The position numbers and the translations under genes were made by a program. Below the pieces are notes generated by a model, which was not told the DNA's origin, ran no database searches, and saw nothing but the letters and a program-made list of their open reading frames with translations. This document shows, piece by piece, positions 26,258 through 35,434 of a DNA stretch of 64,000 nucleotides. Within the stretch, counting starts at the first letter, position 1, and each line of letters opens with the position of its first letter. This DNA is from Bacillota bacterium (GTDB taxonomy: Bacteria > Bacillota > Clostridia > Lachnospirales > Lachnospiraceae): assembly GCA_023413555.1 (NCBI GenBank), contig JAEZPG010000052.1, positions 1-64,000 on the forward strand, written 5' to 3'.

Positions 26258-26743
26258 TAAATTAACCCCCTAACTACAAGATAATTTCTTAATTTCTTTC
26301 TGGTCCGATGTAAATTAACTTTGATATTGCTTTCCGTCATGTTAAACTCTTTGGCTAGCTCTGTCACTGATTCTTCTTGTCAGATCTTTCATTTCAACCT
26401 CCACAGCCGGATCCAATCCATAAGGAATACATTCCTGAAGCTCATCCAAGACCAAAGCCAGCTGTCCCCCTCCCCGCTTTTTAGCATGATCTGCCTCAAA
26501 ACGATTTAACGAGATATTTCTTATTAGTCGACCTAAGTAAGTTCTTAATACCTGCGGTCTCTTTGGAGGAATTGTATTCCATGCTGCCAAATAGGTGTCC
26601 TGTATGCACTCCATGGAATCTTCCTTATTCCCGAGAATATTATCAGCAATTTTTTCACAGTATCGTCTGTATTTTATATCCGTCTGTTCTATGGCTGCTT
26701 CATTTCTATCAAAATACAGTTCTAATATACAAGTGTCCTCCAT
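26257..26743 (-). pseudogene. ECF-type sigma factor gene broken by internal deletion and frameshift
   Basis: The N-terminal ~120 residues are a normal sigma-2 region (YCEKIADNILGNKEDSMECI, TYLAAWNTIPPKRP, LIRNISLNRFEADHAKKRGG). The frame then ends after EMKDLT with RRISDRASQRV. In the next frame the sigma-4 helix-turn-helix is intact: ESVTELAKEFNMTESNIKV, then LHRTRKKLRNYL, ending exactly at the serpin start. Comparison with relatives as I know them suggests loss of about 25 codons plus a frameshift. A good GGAGGGG site precedes ATG 26743. A sequencing or assembly error is unlikely to remove this much. Confidence 0.8.
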
Positions 26744-26825
26744 ATGATACCCCTCCCTATTTTCCCTTATTTTATCAACCCTTCATCTATATACTAAGAT
26801 TTCATTATAAAAGGTTACAATATTT

Positions 26826-26851
26826 AAAAAGGCTTCCATAACATGGAAGCC
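26826..26851 (-). terminator. Terminator after the gene at 26885
   Basis: On the minus strand GGCTTCCAT, GTT, ATGGAAGCC, then TTTTT: a nine-base-pair hairpin with T-run. Confidence 0.8.
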
Positions 26852-26884
26852 CATACAATTTTTATTATGTACACTATCATACCA

Positions 26885-27556
26885 CTAATCAAGTACCTTA
26901 TTGATCCAATTCTCGCCTTCATAATGTTTGATCTGTTCTGCCATACGTTTAAGGAAGGTAGCTAGATTCGTATTGTCTTCCTGCATCTGTGGATACCATA
27001 CATTGGCGCGGCTAAAGCCAAAGGAAGCTCCAGTCTGAAGTCTAGGTACACCCCATATAGCTTTGCGGCTACGTTCTCTCATTGGTAACAGCACACAATC
27101 CTCTATCCTTGCAACCGCATTAAATAACTGCTCGCTTTCTTCTCCATCCGTAGGAGATTTTAGAATTAATGACTGATATTCTCTGAATACCTTGGCATGT
27201 TCATACCATCCTACCACCGTAGTAAATTTGTGATTAGGATGGCTGGCACAAAATACTACCAAAACATCCTCAGCAATATTTTCATTCTTTAACAATTCAC
27301 AACCTGGTATCATCTCTATAGATAACAAATTCTTGGAGTTCCCAGGAGCCTTTACCTCCATATAGCCTAGACCATACTGTCCATCATTGCTTATAATATC
27401 ACTTTTCTTCAGATTGGTGCCACAAAAATTGTATTGCTCCATTACATCCTTATTTCTTCTAACATACGTTCCACCTACTACAGGTTCATCTACTCCATTA
27501 CCTAGGATTCCTCTATAATATTTCATCCAAGCAATATTACAAAATACTATACGCAT
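26885..27556 (-). CDS. Hypothetical protein
   Basis: 223 residues, soluble, starting MRIVFCNIAWMKYYRG, with a conserved-looking stretch GNGVDEPVVGGTYVRRN and an aromatic-rich GYMEVKAPGN segment. It has no signal peptide, no membrane helix and no motif I recognise. ATG follows AGGAGG and the gene has its own terminator, so it is a real single-gene unit. The opening and length recall uncharacterised proteins near restriction or nuclease loci, but I cannot support that. Confidence 0.75.
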   Translation of the reverse strand: MRIVFCNIAWMKYYRGILGNGVDEPVVGGTYVRRNKDVMEQYNFCGTNLKKSDIISNDGQYGLGYMEVKAPGNSKNLLSIEMIPGCELLKNENIAEDVLVVFCASHPNHKFTTVVGWYEHAKVFREYQSLILKSPTDGEESEQLFNAVARIEDCVLLPMRERSRKAIWGVPRLQTGASFGFSRANVWYPQMQEDNTNLATFLKRMAEQIKHYEGENWINKVLD

Positions 27557-27627
27557 TTTTAAAAATCCTCCTTCGCTCTTTCATATATTGTATCACTTTT
27601 TAAAGAAATACGCATGTAAAATTCAAT

Positions 27628-27738
27628 TTAATGTAATAATTTCAGTATTCCTTCTGCTGATTTATTATCTTGACCCTCATTAGCCCCAACCTGAAGTCTG
27701 AGACCTGGATTGTCAGGCTTATGCCATCCTGCAGCTGC
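27628..27738 (-). pseudogene. Flagellin-like C-terminal coding scrap
   Basis: The gap 27557-27897 holds no intact gene. On the minus strand an open piece reads AAAGWHKPDNPGLRLQVGAN, then EGQDNKSAEGILKLLH and a stop. The LRLQVGANEGQ motif resembles flagellin sequences. It has no start and very short homology, so this is tentative. Confidence 0.25.
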
Positions 27739-27845
27739 ATTACTCTTCTACTATGACTATCGACAGAATACAAGAAAATATAAAGAGAATTATGGAAAGA
27801 AATGGTTTCTATGTATAAAAGGAATAATTTTGTCTATATTACAAT

Positions 27846-27888
27846 AAAAGAAGTCCCTCTGAGGCGGGCACCTCAGAGGGACTTTTTA
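27846..27888 (-). terminator. Terminator after nifJ
   Basis: Perfect 14-base-pair stem (27851-27864 with 27871-27884), GC-rich, ten bases past the nifJ stop. T-rich flanks on both strands could make it bidirectional. Confidence 0.85.
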
Positions 27889-27897
27889 GCAGGTTGC

Positions 27898-30800
27898 TTA
27901 TTTATAAAGTTCTACTAACTTTAATAAGTGCTCATAACGAGCCTTAGCTGCGTCTTCAGAAGCCTTAAATAATTCTTCTGCACGTTCTGGGAAGGAACGA
28001 GTAAGACGAGTATAACGTGTCTCATTATTTAAGAACTCTTGGTAAGTGCCATCTCCTGGTTTAGAAGTTAAAGTGAATGGATTCTTACCTTCCGCTTTAA
28101 GTGCTGGATTGAAGGAGAATAGATTCCAATATCCGGACTTAACAGCTTTTTTCATTTCATCCTGGCAGTGGTTCATACCACCTTTAACTCCGTGAAGTTC
28201 ACATGGAGCATAACCGATGATTAAGGATGGTCCATTGTAAGCTTCTGCCTCTGCAAGAACCTTAACAGTCTGAGCTGGATTAGCACCAAGAGCAACCTGT
28301 GCTACATATACGTAACCATAGCTCATAGCAATTTCTGCTAAGCTCTTCTTGCCGATTTCCTTACCAGATGCAGCGAACTGACAAACTTCACCGATGTTAG
28401 ATGCCTTAGAAGCCTGGCCACCAGTATTGGAGTACATTTCTGTATCAAATACCATAACGTTTACGTTTTCACCAGAAGCAAGAACATGATCTAAGCCGCC
28501 GAAACCGATATCGTAAGCCCAACCATCTCCACCAAGGATCCATACGGATTTCTTAGTAAGATATTGTTTCTTTTCTAATATTTCTTTAGAAATCTCACAA
28601 CCAGCAGCTGCAGCTTTTTCAAGCTCTGCTACTAATGCCTCTGTTGCAGGAGCATTTTCTTTGGTGTTTTCTTTCGTTTCAAGATATTTAGCGATAGCAG
28701 CTTTCATAGCATCATCTGCTTTGTCGGAAGTAGCCATCTTTTCAAGCTTAGCGATTACCTGATCACGTAATACTTTCTGTCCAAGATACATACCAAATCC
28801 ATGCTCAGCATTATCCTCGAATAAGGAGTTAGACCAAGCTGGTCCTTTGTTGGTATCCTTATTTACGGTATATGGGCAAGTAGCTGCTGGACCACCCCAG
28901 ATAGAGGAACATCCTGTAGCATTGGAGATATACATATGCTCACCAAATAACTGAGTGATCAAACGAGCGTAAGATGTTTCAGCACATCCTGCACAGCTTC
29001 CAGAGAACTCAAGAAGTGGCTGGTTAAACTGAGAACCTTTAACAGTATTATCAGCTGGCATACCAGGTTTCTTTCCTACATTTGCTACTAAGTAGTCAAA
29101 TACAGGTTGTTCCTCCGCCTGAGATTCCTGTGGAACCATAACGATTGCCTTTTCAGGAACTGGACATACAGTGATACATTCACCACATCCCATACAATCA
29201 AGTGGGGATACACTCATAGCGAATTTGTATTCACCAGCCTTTGGTTTAGTATCAGCAAGTTTGATGTTTGCAGGAGCAGCTTTTACTTCTGCTTCATCTA
29301 ACATAAATGGACGAATTGTTGCATGGGAACATACAAATGCACAGTTGTTACACTGAATACATTTCTCTGGATTCCATTCTGGAACCATAACTGCTGTACC
29401 ACGTTTCTCGTATGCAGAAGCACCAGTTGCAAACTGACCATCAGCAATATCCTTGAATGCAGAAACTGGAAGGCTATCTCCATCCATTAATGCAATTGGC
29501 TCAAGAAGTTCTTTTACCATCTTCACTGTTTCTGGACGACCAGTAAGTTCAGCTGGAGCTGGATCAGCTGCTGGGTTAGACCAAGAAGCTGGAACCTCTA
29601 CTTTATGTATTGCGTCTACACCTGCATCAATTGCCTTATAGTTCATCTCGACAACAGCGTCACCCTTCTTACCGTAGGATTTCTTAGCTGCATCTTTCAT
29701 AAACTGAATCGCATCTTCGATTGGCATAACGTTTGCTAATTTGAAGAACGCAGATTGAAGAATTGTATTCGTACGTTTACCCATACCAATTTCAATTGCT
29801 TTATCAATAGCGTTGATAGTATATAACTGAATGTTATTGTCTGCAATATATTTCTTAGCTGCAGCATTGAACTTAGAATCTAATTCTTCGTCAGACCACT
29901 GGCAGTTTAACATAAAGATTCCACCTGGTTTCACATCCTGAACCATCTTGTACCCTTTAACTACATAGGAAGGGTTATGGCATGCTACAAAATCAGCCTG
30001 ATTGATGTAGTATGGACTCTTGATTGGCTTGTCACCAAATCTTAAGTGAGAAATCGTTACACCACCGGTCTTCTTGGAGTCATATTGGAAATAAGCTTGG
30101 ATATACTTATCCGTATGGTCACCAATGATCTTAGTGGAGTTCTTGTTAGCGCCTACAGTACCATCACCGCCAAGACCCCAGAATTTACATTCTACTGTAC
30201 CCTTTGCAGAAGTAATTGGAGCTGGTTTTACTTCTGGTAAACTTAAGTTCGTTACATCATCTACAATACCAATTGTAAAACGAGACTTAGGAGCATCCTT
30301 TAATAACTCTGTAAAGATAGCAAATACAGAAGAAGGAGGAGTATCCTTAGAACCTAAACCATAGCGACCGTTTGTTAAAATAATATCATTCAAGCCCGCT
30401 TCACGAAGCGTAGCAGCTACATCAAGATATAAAGGATCACCTAAAGCACCTGGCTCTTTGGTTCTGTCAAGAACTGCAACTTTCTTAGCAGTCTTAGGAA
30501 GAACTTTAAGAAGACTAGCAGATACCCAAGGACGATATAAACGAACTTTAATAAGACCTACTTTTTCTCCTGCTGCAGTTAAGTAATCTACTACTTCTTC
30601 TGCAACGTCACAGAAGGAACCCATAGCTATGATTACTCTCTCAGCATCCGCAGCTCCATGGTAGTTAAATAAATCATAATTTGTGCCAAGTTTTTCATTC
30701 ACCTTAGCCATATATTTTTCAACAACCGTTGGTAATGCATCATAAATAGAGTTACATGCTTCACGATGCTGGAAGAATACGTCTCCGTTCTCATGAGAAC

Positions 30801-31449
30801 CACGCATTGCTGGTTGCTCTGGATTAAGTGCATGCTCACGGAATGCTTTCACCGCATCCATATTGCACATCTCCTTTAAGTCTACAAAATCCCATGTTTC
30901 AATTTTCTGAACTTCGTGAGAAGTACGGAAACCATCAAAGAAATTGATAAATGGAACCTTACCTTCAATTGCACAAAGGTGAGCAATTGGACTTAAATCC
31001 ATAACTTCCTGTGGGTTGGATTCAGCTAACATAGCAAAACCAGTTTGACGACAAGCGTAAACGTCACTATGATCACCAAAGATATTTAAAGATTGAGTTG
31101 CAACAGTACGTGCAGAAACATCAAATACACATGGAAGCTGTTCAGCAGCAATTTTATACATATTAGGGATCATAAGTAAAAGACCTTGAGATGCAGTAAA
31201 TGTAGTAGTAATTGCACCAGCTGCTAAAGACCCATGAACGGTACCTGCTGCACCTGCTTCAGATTGCATTTCAACAACCTTAACAGTGTTGCCAAAAATA
31301 TTTTCCTGACCTAATGCAGACCATTGGTCAACAACGTCAGCCATAGGACTGGAAGGTGTAATTGGATAGATTGCAGCTACATCAGTAAACGCATATGCCA
31401 CATGAGCGGCAGCTGTATTTCCGTCCATTGATTTTTTTTGTCTAGACAT
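27898..31449 (-). CDS. nifJ: Pyruvate:ferredoxin (flavodoxin) oxidoreductase
   Basis: 1183 residues, a single-chain homodimeric enzyme. It decarboxylates pyruvate to acetyl-CoA and passes electrons to ferredoxin, central to clostridial fermentation. Domain order is complete: N-terminal pyruvate-binding domain (YPITPSSPMADVVD), the gamma-like domain, two [4Fe-4S] motifs (CIQCNNCAFVCSH and CMGCGECITVCPVP), and the TPP domain with the proximal cluster Cys (CAGCAETSY, ATGCSSIW) and the TPP motif (GDGWAYDIGFGGLDH). ATG follows AAGGAGG. It has its own terminator and is monocistronic. Confidence 0.98.
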   Translation of the reverse strand: MSRQKKSMDGNTAAAHVAYAFTDVAAIYPITPSSPMADVVDQWSALGQENIFGNTVKVVEMQSEAGAAGTVHGSLAAGAITTTFTASQGLLLMIPNMYKIAAEQLPCVFDVSARTVATQSLNIFGDHSDVYACRQTGFAMLAESNPQEVMDLSPIAHLCAIEGKVPFINFFDGFRTSHEVQKIETWDFVDLKEMCNMDAVKAFREHALNPEQPAMRGSHENGDVFFQHREACNSIYDALPTVVEKYMAKVNEKLGTNYDLFNYHGAADAERVIIAMGSFCDVAEEVVDYLTAAGEKVGLIKVRLYRPWVSASLLKVLPKTAKKVAVLDRTKEPGALGDPLYLDVAATLREAGLNDIILTNGRYGLGSKDTPPSSVFAIFTELLKDAPKSRFTIGIVDDVTNLSLPEVKPAPITSAKGTVECKFWGLGGDGTVGANKNSTKIIGDHTDKYIQAYFQYDSKKTGGVTISHLRFGDKPIKSPYYINQADFVACHNPSYVVKGYKMVQDVKPGGIFMLNCQWSDEELDSKFNAAAKKYIADNNIQLYTINAIDKAIEIGMGKRTNTILQSAFFKLANVMPIEDAIQFMKDAAKKSYGKKGDAVVEMNYKAIDAGVDAIHKVEVPASWSNPAADPAPAELTGRPETVKMVKELLEPIALMDGDSLPVSAFKDIADGQFATGASAYEKRGTAVMVPEWNPEKCIQCNNCAFVCSHATIRPFMLDEAEVKAAPANIKLADTKPKAGEYKFAMSVSPLDCMGCGECITVCPVPEKAIVMVPQESQAEEQPVFDYLVANVGKKPGMPADNTVKGSQFNQPLLEFSGSCAGCAETSYARLITQLFGEHMYISNATGCSSIWGGPAATCPYTVNKDTNKGPAWSNSLFEDNAEHGFGMYLGQKVLRDQVIAKLEKMATSDKADDAMKAAIAKYLETKENTKENAPATEALVAELEKAAAAGCEISKEILEKKQYLTKKSVWILGGDGWAYDIGFGGLDHVLASGENVNVMVFDTEMYSNTGGQASKASNIGEVCQFAASGKEIGKKSLAEIAMSYGYVYVAQVALGANPAQTVKVLAEAEAYNGPSLIIGYAPCELHGVKGGMNHCQDEMKKAVKSGYWNLFSFNPALKAEGKNPFTLTSKPGDGTYQEFLNNETRYTRLTRSFPERAEELFKASEDAAKARYEHLLKLVELYK

Positions 31450-31665
31450 ATTATTCCTCCTTAAGTTGTTATTGCAGAATGCTTATTATATAGAATGCAT
31501 AGTGCCCTACAATTGCATTATTTTACCACAGTAAACGATATATGTAAATAGAATGAATGTTTTTTCGACGATACAATCCGAGTTAAAAAGCTTCTATTTT
31601 AAAGGGATTTATGACTTTTTTGATGAGTATTCCAAGTGAGAAAACGCATGGTTTATCTTCCTCTT

Positions 31666-31800
31666 TTATAACCATTTCCTCTTTCTAAAATAGATTAGAC
31701 TTTCTCCCAGGGCCTGAGAATTGTTACTTAGCTTGCTGGGATAATTTCTTTCGCATATCGTAGATTTCACGATTAAAATCCACACTGATTTTTCTTTATC
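31666..31800 (-). pseudogene. Decayed corA 3' fragment
   Basis: Three pieces matching the intact CorA at 36.5-37.4 kb are joined in shifted frames: SVDFNREIYDMRKKLS, then SKLSNNSQALGESLI, then YFRKRKWL and a stop. Intact CorA has SVTLNRNIYDMRKQLS, QRLSDNSQTLSESLI and YFKKRKWL. Two internal deletions and a frameshift explain the rest. The coding order and strand are the same as the intact gene. Confidence 0.75.
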
Positions 31801-31822
31801 AGTAGTGCAATAGTGTCTTAAT

Positions 31823-31942
31823 AACATCGGTAGCAGAGCCATTGAGACCGTCAATGCCTTGCTAGCCTACCGCAACTAACTGATTGCACAAGGCAGATAT
31901 ACGGACATCGTTGACGAGATTATGATAAAACTGCAGAAATAA
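31823..31942 (+). pseudogene. Mobile-element protein tail with in-frame stop
   Basis: Plus strand reads NIGSRAIETVNALLAYRN, a TAA stop at 31877, then LIAQGRYTDIVDEIMIKLQK and a stop at 31940. The pattern resembles the C-terminus of small proteins from Tn4451/Tn916-type elements (TnpV-like; from memory, unchecked). Together with the corA scrap this fills most of the 600-base gap 31450-32054; I see nothing else in the gap apart from promoter sequences. Confidence 0.4.
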
Positions 31943-32054
31943 GTACCTGGCGGTAGGGAGAAATCCTTGCCGTTGATTGCTTGTTAAACTGGTAGAATAA
32001 GCCAAAATTATATGATATAATACAACCTAATAAATAAAACGGTGGTGAAATATT

Positions 32055-32720
32055 GTGAAAACAATTGCAATTATAGATGATGATGTTCATATTGGAAATA
32101 TGATAGAAGAAGTATTACAGAGTGAAGGCTATAGTACTATTCGGGCCTATTCAGGTACAGAAGCATTATATCTACTTTCCAATAACAAGCCTGATCTTGT
32201 GCTACTCGACCTTATGCTCCCTGGACTTTCTGGTGAGAAAGTATTGCCACATATTCAAAGCATACCAGTAATTGTAGTAAGCGCAAAGATCGATGTTGAA
32301 AGCAAGGTAAGTTTGCTCCTTTCCGGCGCGGCAGATTACTTAACAAAACCTTTTGATACAAAAGAGCTGCTTGCTCGTGTTGCCGTTCAGCTTCGCAATT
32401 CAGAAAAAAAATGTGATTCAACTGTTATTAAAGCAGGTCAACTTACTCTCGATGAGCAATCTCACGAGGTAAAATATGATGATAAACAGATTAGACTTAC
32501 AAAGACCGAATATGCAATATTAAAATTACTTATAAACAATCAAAATCATACAATATCCAAATCAGTTATTTTAGAACGGATAACGACTGACACTCCTGAC
32601 TGTACTGAGGACTCGCTGAAACAACACATCAGCAATTTGCGAGTCAAGCTTCGTGATGTAAGTGGAAAAGATATGATAGAAGCGGTTTGGGGCATTGGCT
32701 ATAAGCTGATTGTAAATTAA
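32055..32720 (+). CDS. OmpR-family response regulator
   Basis: 221 residues. The receiver domain has the acidic pair IIDDD, phospho-acceptor Asp 52 in LVLLDLMLP, and switch Lys in YLTKPFD. The OmpR/PhoB winged helix follows (LTKTEYAILKLLI ... AVWGIGYKL). GTG start. It opens a five-gene set: regulator, ABC ATPase, two permeases, kinase. That layout is typical of peptide-antibiotic sensing or resistance modules. Confidence 0.93.
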   Translation: MKTIAIIDDDVHIGNMIEEVLQSEGYSTIRAYSGTEALYLLSNNKPDLVLLDLMLPGLSGEKVLPHIQSIPVIVVSAKIDVESKVSLLLSGAADYLTKPFDTKELLARVAVQLRNSEKKCDSTVIKAGQLTLDEQSHEVKYDDKQIRLTKTEYAILKLLINNQNHTISKSVILERITTDTPDCTEDSLKQHISNLRVKLRDVSGKDMIEAVWGIGYKLIVN

Positions 32721-32799
32721 ATCTTTACCTTTTTCTTTACCGCTATCTTTACTTTTATAGCGTAAAATGTGGCTGTAAAACAAAAAGGAGGCAATTTTT

Positions 32800-33714
32800 A
32801 TGGAATATGTACTTACAACATCCGCAATTTCAAAGAGGTACGGTAAATTTCAGGCACTTAACGATCTGTCTATGCACATCTCCAAAGGTGCTATCTACGG
32901 ATTTGTTGGCAGAAACGGTGCGGGAAAAACCACTCTTATTCGTTTGATCTGCGGCTTGCAGGAACCGACAAGCGGAGACTACTCAATTTATGGAATTGAG
33001 CATACAGATAAATCAATCTGTAAATCACGCCGCAGAATGGGTGCGGTGGTAGAAACGCCGTCTATTTATCTGGATATGACCGCAGAAGACAATTTGAAAC
33101 AGCAGGCACTGATTCTCGGTCTTCCGTCATATGATTCCATTCCCGAAATTCTAAAGTTGGTTGGACTTGAAAATACGGGCAAAAAGAAAGCAAGAAATTT
33201 CTCCCTTGGTATGAAGCAGCGTCTTGGTATTGCAGTTGCACTAATGGGTAATCCTGACTTTCTCGTGCTTGATGAACCTATAAATGGACTTGATCCACAG
33301 GGAATTATTGAGATTCGTGAGTTAATATTAAAACTTAACAGAGAACAGCAGATTACCGTTCTCATTTCCAGCCATATCCTTGATGAACTGTCCCGTCTCG
33401 CCACACATTACGGTTTTATTGACAAAGGACATCTTGTTAAGGAGATCAGTTCAGAGGATTTGGATGCGCATTGCCATAAGTGCATAAAGGTAGAAGTAAC
33501 AAATGCAAAAGCTCTTGCAAGAGTACTTGATGCTATGAGGCTTGAATATGAGGTGTTGAGCGACAGCATCGCTAATATTTACGGAAAGGTAAATATTTCT
33601 CAGCTTGTTCTTGCTCTGGCTAAGGAGGATTGCGAACTTATAACTTCCCACGAACAAGATGAAAGTTTAGAGAATTACTTTATCAACCTCGTCGGAGGTG
33701 ATTATGATGAGTAG
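32800..33714 (+). CDS. ABC transporter ATP-binding protein (BcrA-like)
   Basis: 304 residues. Walker A GRNGAGKTT, signature FSLGMKQR, Walker B FLVLDEPINGLD and a switch His in SSHILDEL. It energises the two downstream permeases. The BcrA/lantibiotic-immunity type of ATPase exports or flips membrane-active peptides in known cases; the substrate here is not determined. AAAGGAGG precedes the ATG, and the 3' end overlaps the next gene by 11 bases. Confidence 0.93.
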   Translation: MEYVLTTSAISKRYGKFQALNDLSMHISKGAIYGFVGRNGAGKTTLIRLICGLQEPTSGDYSIYGIEHTDKSICKSRRRMGAVVETPSIYLDMTAEDNLKQQALILGLPSYDSIPEILKLVGLENTGKKKARNFSLGMKQRLGIAVALMGNPDFLVLDEPINGLDPQGIIEIRELILKLNREQQITVLISSHILDELSRLATHYGFIDKGHLVKEISSEDLDAHCHKCIKVEVTNAKALARVLDAMRLEYEVLSDSIANIYGKVNISQLVLALAKEDCELITSHEQDESLENYFINLVGGDYDE

Positions 33715-34627
33715 ACTTCTCCGTGCGGGTGTTCGTAGATATATTCATAACATCGTTTTTTGGTTAGCTCTGGTTATCACCGGTATAGTTGCAGTAATCG
33801 GAGCAAGTCAGGCAAGATCATATTATTTTGACGATGTTTATTGCGTTGTGGAGTTTATTATCTTTGCTGTTATGATCTCTTGGCTTATTGGTCGTGAGTA
33901 TGAAGAAGGTATTTTCAGAAATAAAGTTATTTCAGGACACACAAAGGGACAGATATATGTCTCTGAATTAATCCTCGGTGTTGGATCCTGCTTGCTGATG
34001 TTTCTGCTTTTTGGCATAATTTTCATTGTATTCAACAGTTATGTATTCACCAAAGTCGCTTTTGGCGTTCTCGCCAAACTGTTTTTAGATGTACTGCTTG
34101 TTAATATTTGCTTTGCTGTTATCTTGGTTACGCTGAGTTGCATTATACCTAAAAGAGCAATCGTTGCTATTGTAAATATTATCCTTGTGCTTGGAATTAT
34201 CTTTGCATCATATTCTGTAAAAACGGTTGTTGTGCAAGAAGAATACTATCTCGAACGGGAATATGAAGAGCATACGGTGACTGATGAATTTGGAACCCAT
34301 ACCAAGGTAACTCCTATCGAGGGAAGTGAATACAAGGTAAAAAATCCCGATTATATAGATGGACCTGTGCGTACAGTTTTTGAAACCCTCTATGATATAC
34401 TGCCTTATGGACATATAACCCAATATATTGCTTTGACCAATGATTGGTTTGGGTATTATAGGGATTCTCCTGGAGTTGACATAACTGGAGAAACTTCTAG
34501 CAAGGATTTAACTGTTACAAAGGACGATATTACAGAAATAAACTGCAATCTTATTTGGTCTGTGATTATCAATGGGGTTATTTGTGCCATCGGTTACACT
34601 TGCTTTAGAAAAAAAGAATTGAGGTGA
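33704..34627 (+). CDS. ABC-2-type permease subunit 1
   Basis: About 307 residues with six predicted membrane helices and a large charged extracellular loop (residues ~180-230, with EEYYLEREYEEHTVTDEFG). The start is ATG 33704 or 33707, after GGAGGTG. The N-terminal MSRLLRAGVRRY is echoed in the second permease (MSRLLASNLSRV), so the two arose by duplication. Substrate unknown. Confidence 0.85.
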   Translation: MMSRLLRAGVRRYIHNIVFWLALVITGIVAVIGASQARSYYFDDVYCVVEFIIFAVMISWLIGREYEEGIFRNKVISGHTKGQIYVSELILGVGSCLLMFLLFGIIFIVFNSYVFTKVAFGVLAKLFLDVLLVNICFAVILVTLSCIIPKRAIVAIVNIILVLGIIFASYSVKTVVVQEEYYLEREYEEHTVTDEFGTHTKVTPIEGSEYKVKNPDYIDGPVRTVFETLYDILPYGHITQYIALTNDWFGYYRDSPGVDITGETSSKDLTVTKDDITEINCNLIWSVIINGVICAIGYTCFRKKELR

Positions 34628-34635
34628 GCAAATCT

Positions 34636-35418
34636 ATGAGCAGATTACTCGCAAGCAATCTTTCAAGAGTACGAAAAAATGTTTTCTTTTGGATATCCCT
34701 TTTATGTGCAACAATAAACCCACTATACACCGTGATAAACAACTGGTATTACAAAGTGCATTGGGATTCGCCGTTGTATGCGGATGAACCATTTGTTCTG
34801 ATAGGCAGTCATTATATTTTTGTTATTGTTCTTGCTGTGACCATCTCTCTGTTTATCGGAACAGAATATGGCGATAAAACTATACGAAACAAGTTAATTG
34901 TCGGACATTCCCGTTTATCTGTGTATCTTACAAATCTGTTGACAAGCGTAATCATTGCAGTTGCTATGTATTTTGCGGGAGTAATCGGTGCGTGTTTGGG
35001 TCTTCCGTTGCTTGGAGGAATCGTACTGCCGACGGAAAAGTTCATCTTGCAGATGGGCTTTGCCGCCTTATCCGTATCGGCCATAGCAGCAGTTATCTGC
35101 ACAGTTTCAATGCTGATCGGAAACAGAGTTATAGGAGCGATTGCATCGTTACTTGTTACAATCGGATTACATGCTCTTCCACCCGTTTTAAGGTCTGATA
35201 TATGGTTCCTTACAGATATGGGAATGCTGGATAGTTTCAGGGCAAAGATGGACTTGTTACTGTACGATTTATTGCCGACCTGTCAGTTGTATCAGTACAC
35301 AAGCCAATTTGAGGATATACCAAAGAATATATACTTCTTCCCTATATACTCAATACTTATAATTGTTTTATTTGGATTTGTTGGTGCTATGTGCTTTAGA
35401 AAGAAAAATTTGAATTAA
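34636..35418 (+). CDS. ABC-2-type permease subunit 2
   Basis: 260 residues, six membrane helices. ATG 34636, placed after GAGGTGA, is preferred to GTG 34624 because it aligns with the paralogous first permease. It shares the FIGTEYGDKTIRNKLIVGHS cytoplasmic motif with LIGREYEEGIFRNKVISGHT in the first. Ends with FRKKNLN, as the partner ends with FRKKELR. Confidence 0.85.
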   Translation: MSRLLASNLSRVRKNVFFWISLLCATINPLYTVINNWYYKVHWDSPLYADEPFVLIGSHYIFVIVLAVTISLFIGTEYGDKTIRNKLIVGHSRLSVYLTNLLTSVIIAVAMYFAGVIGACLGLPLLGGIVLPTEKFILQMGFAALSVSAIAAVICTVSMLIGNRVIGAIASLLVTIGLHALPPVLRSDIWFLTDMGMLDSFRAKMDLLLYDLLPTCQLYQYTSQFEDIPKNIYFFPIYSILIIVLFGFVGAMCFRKKNLN

Positions 35419-35434
35419 GAAAGGTGGGAGATGG

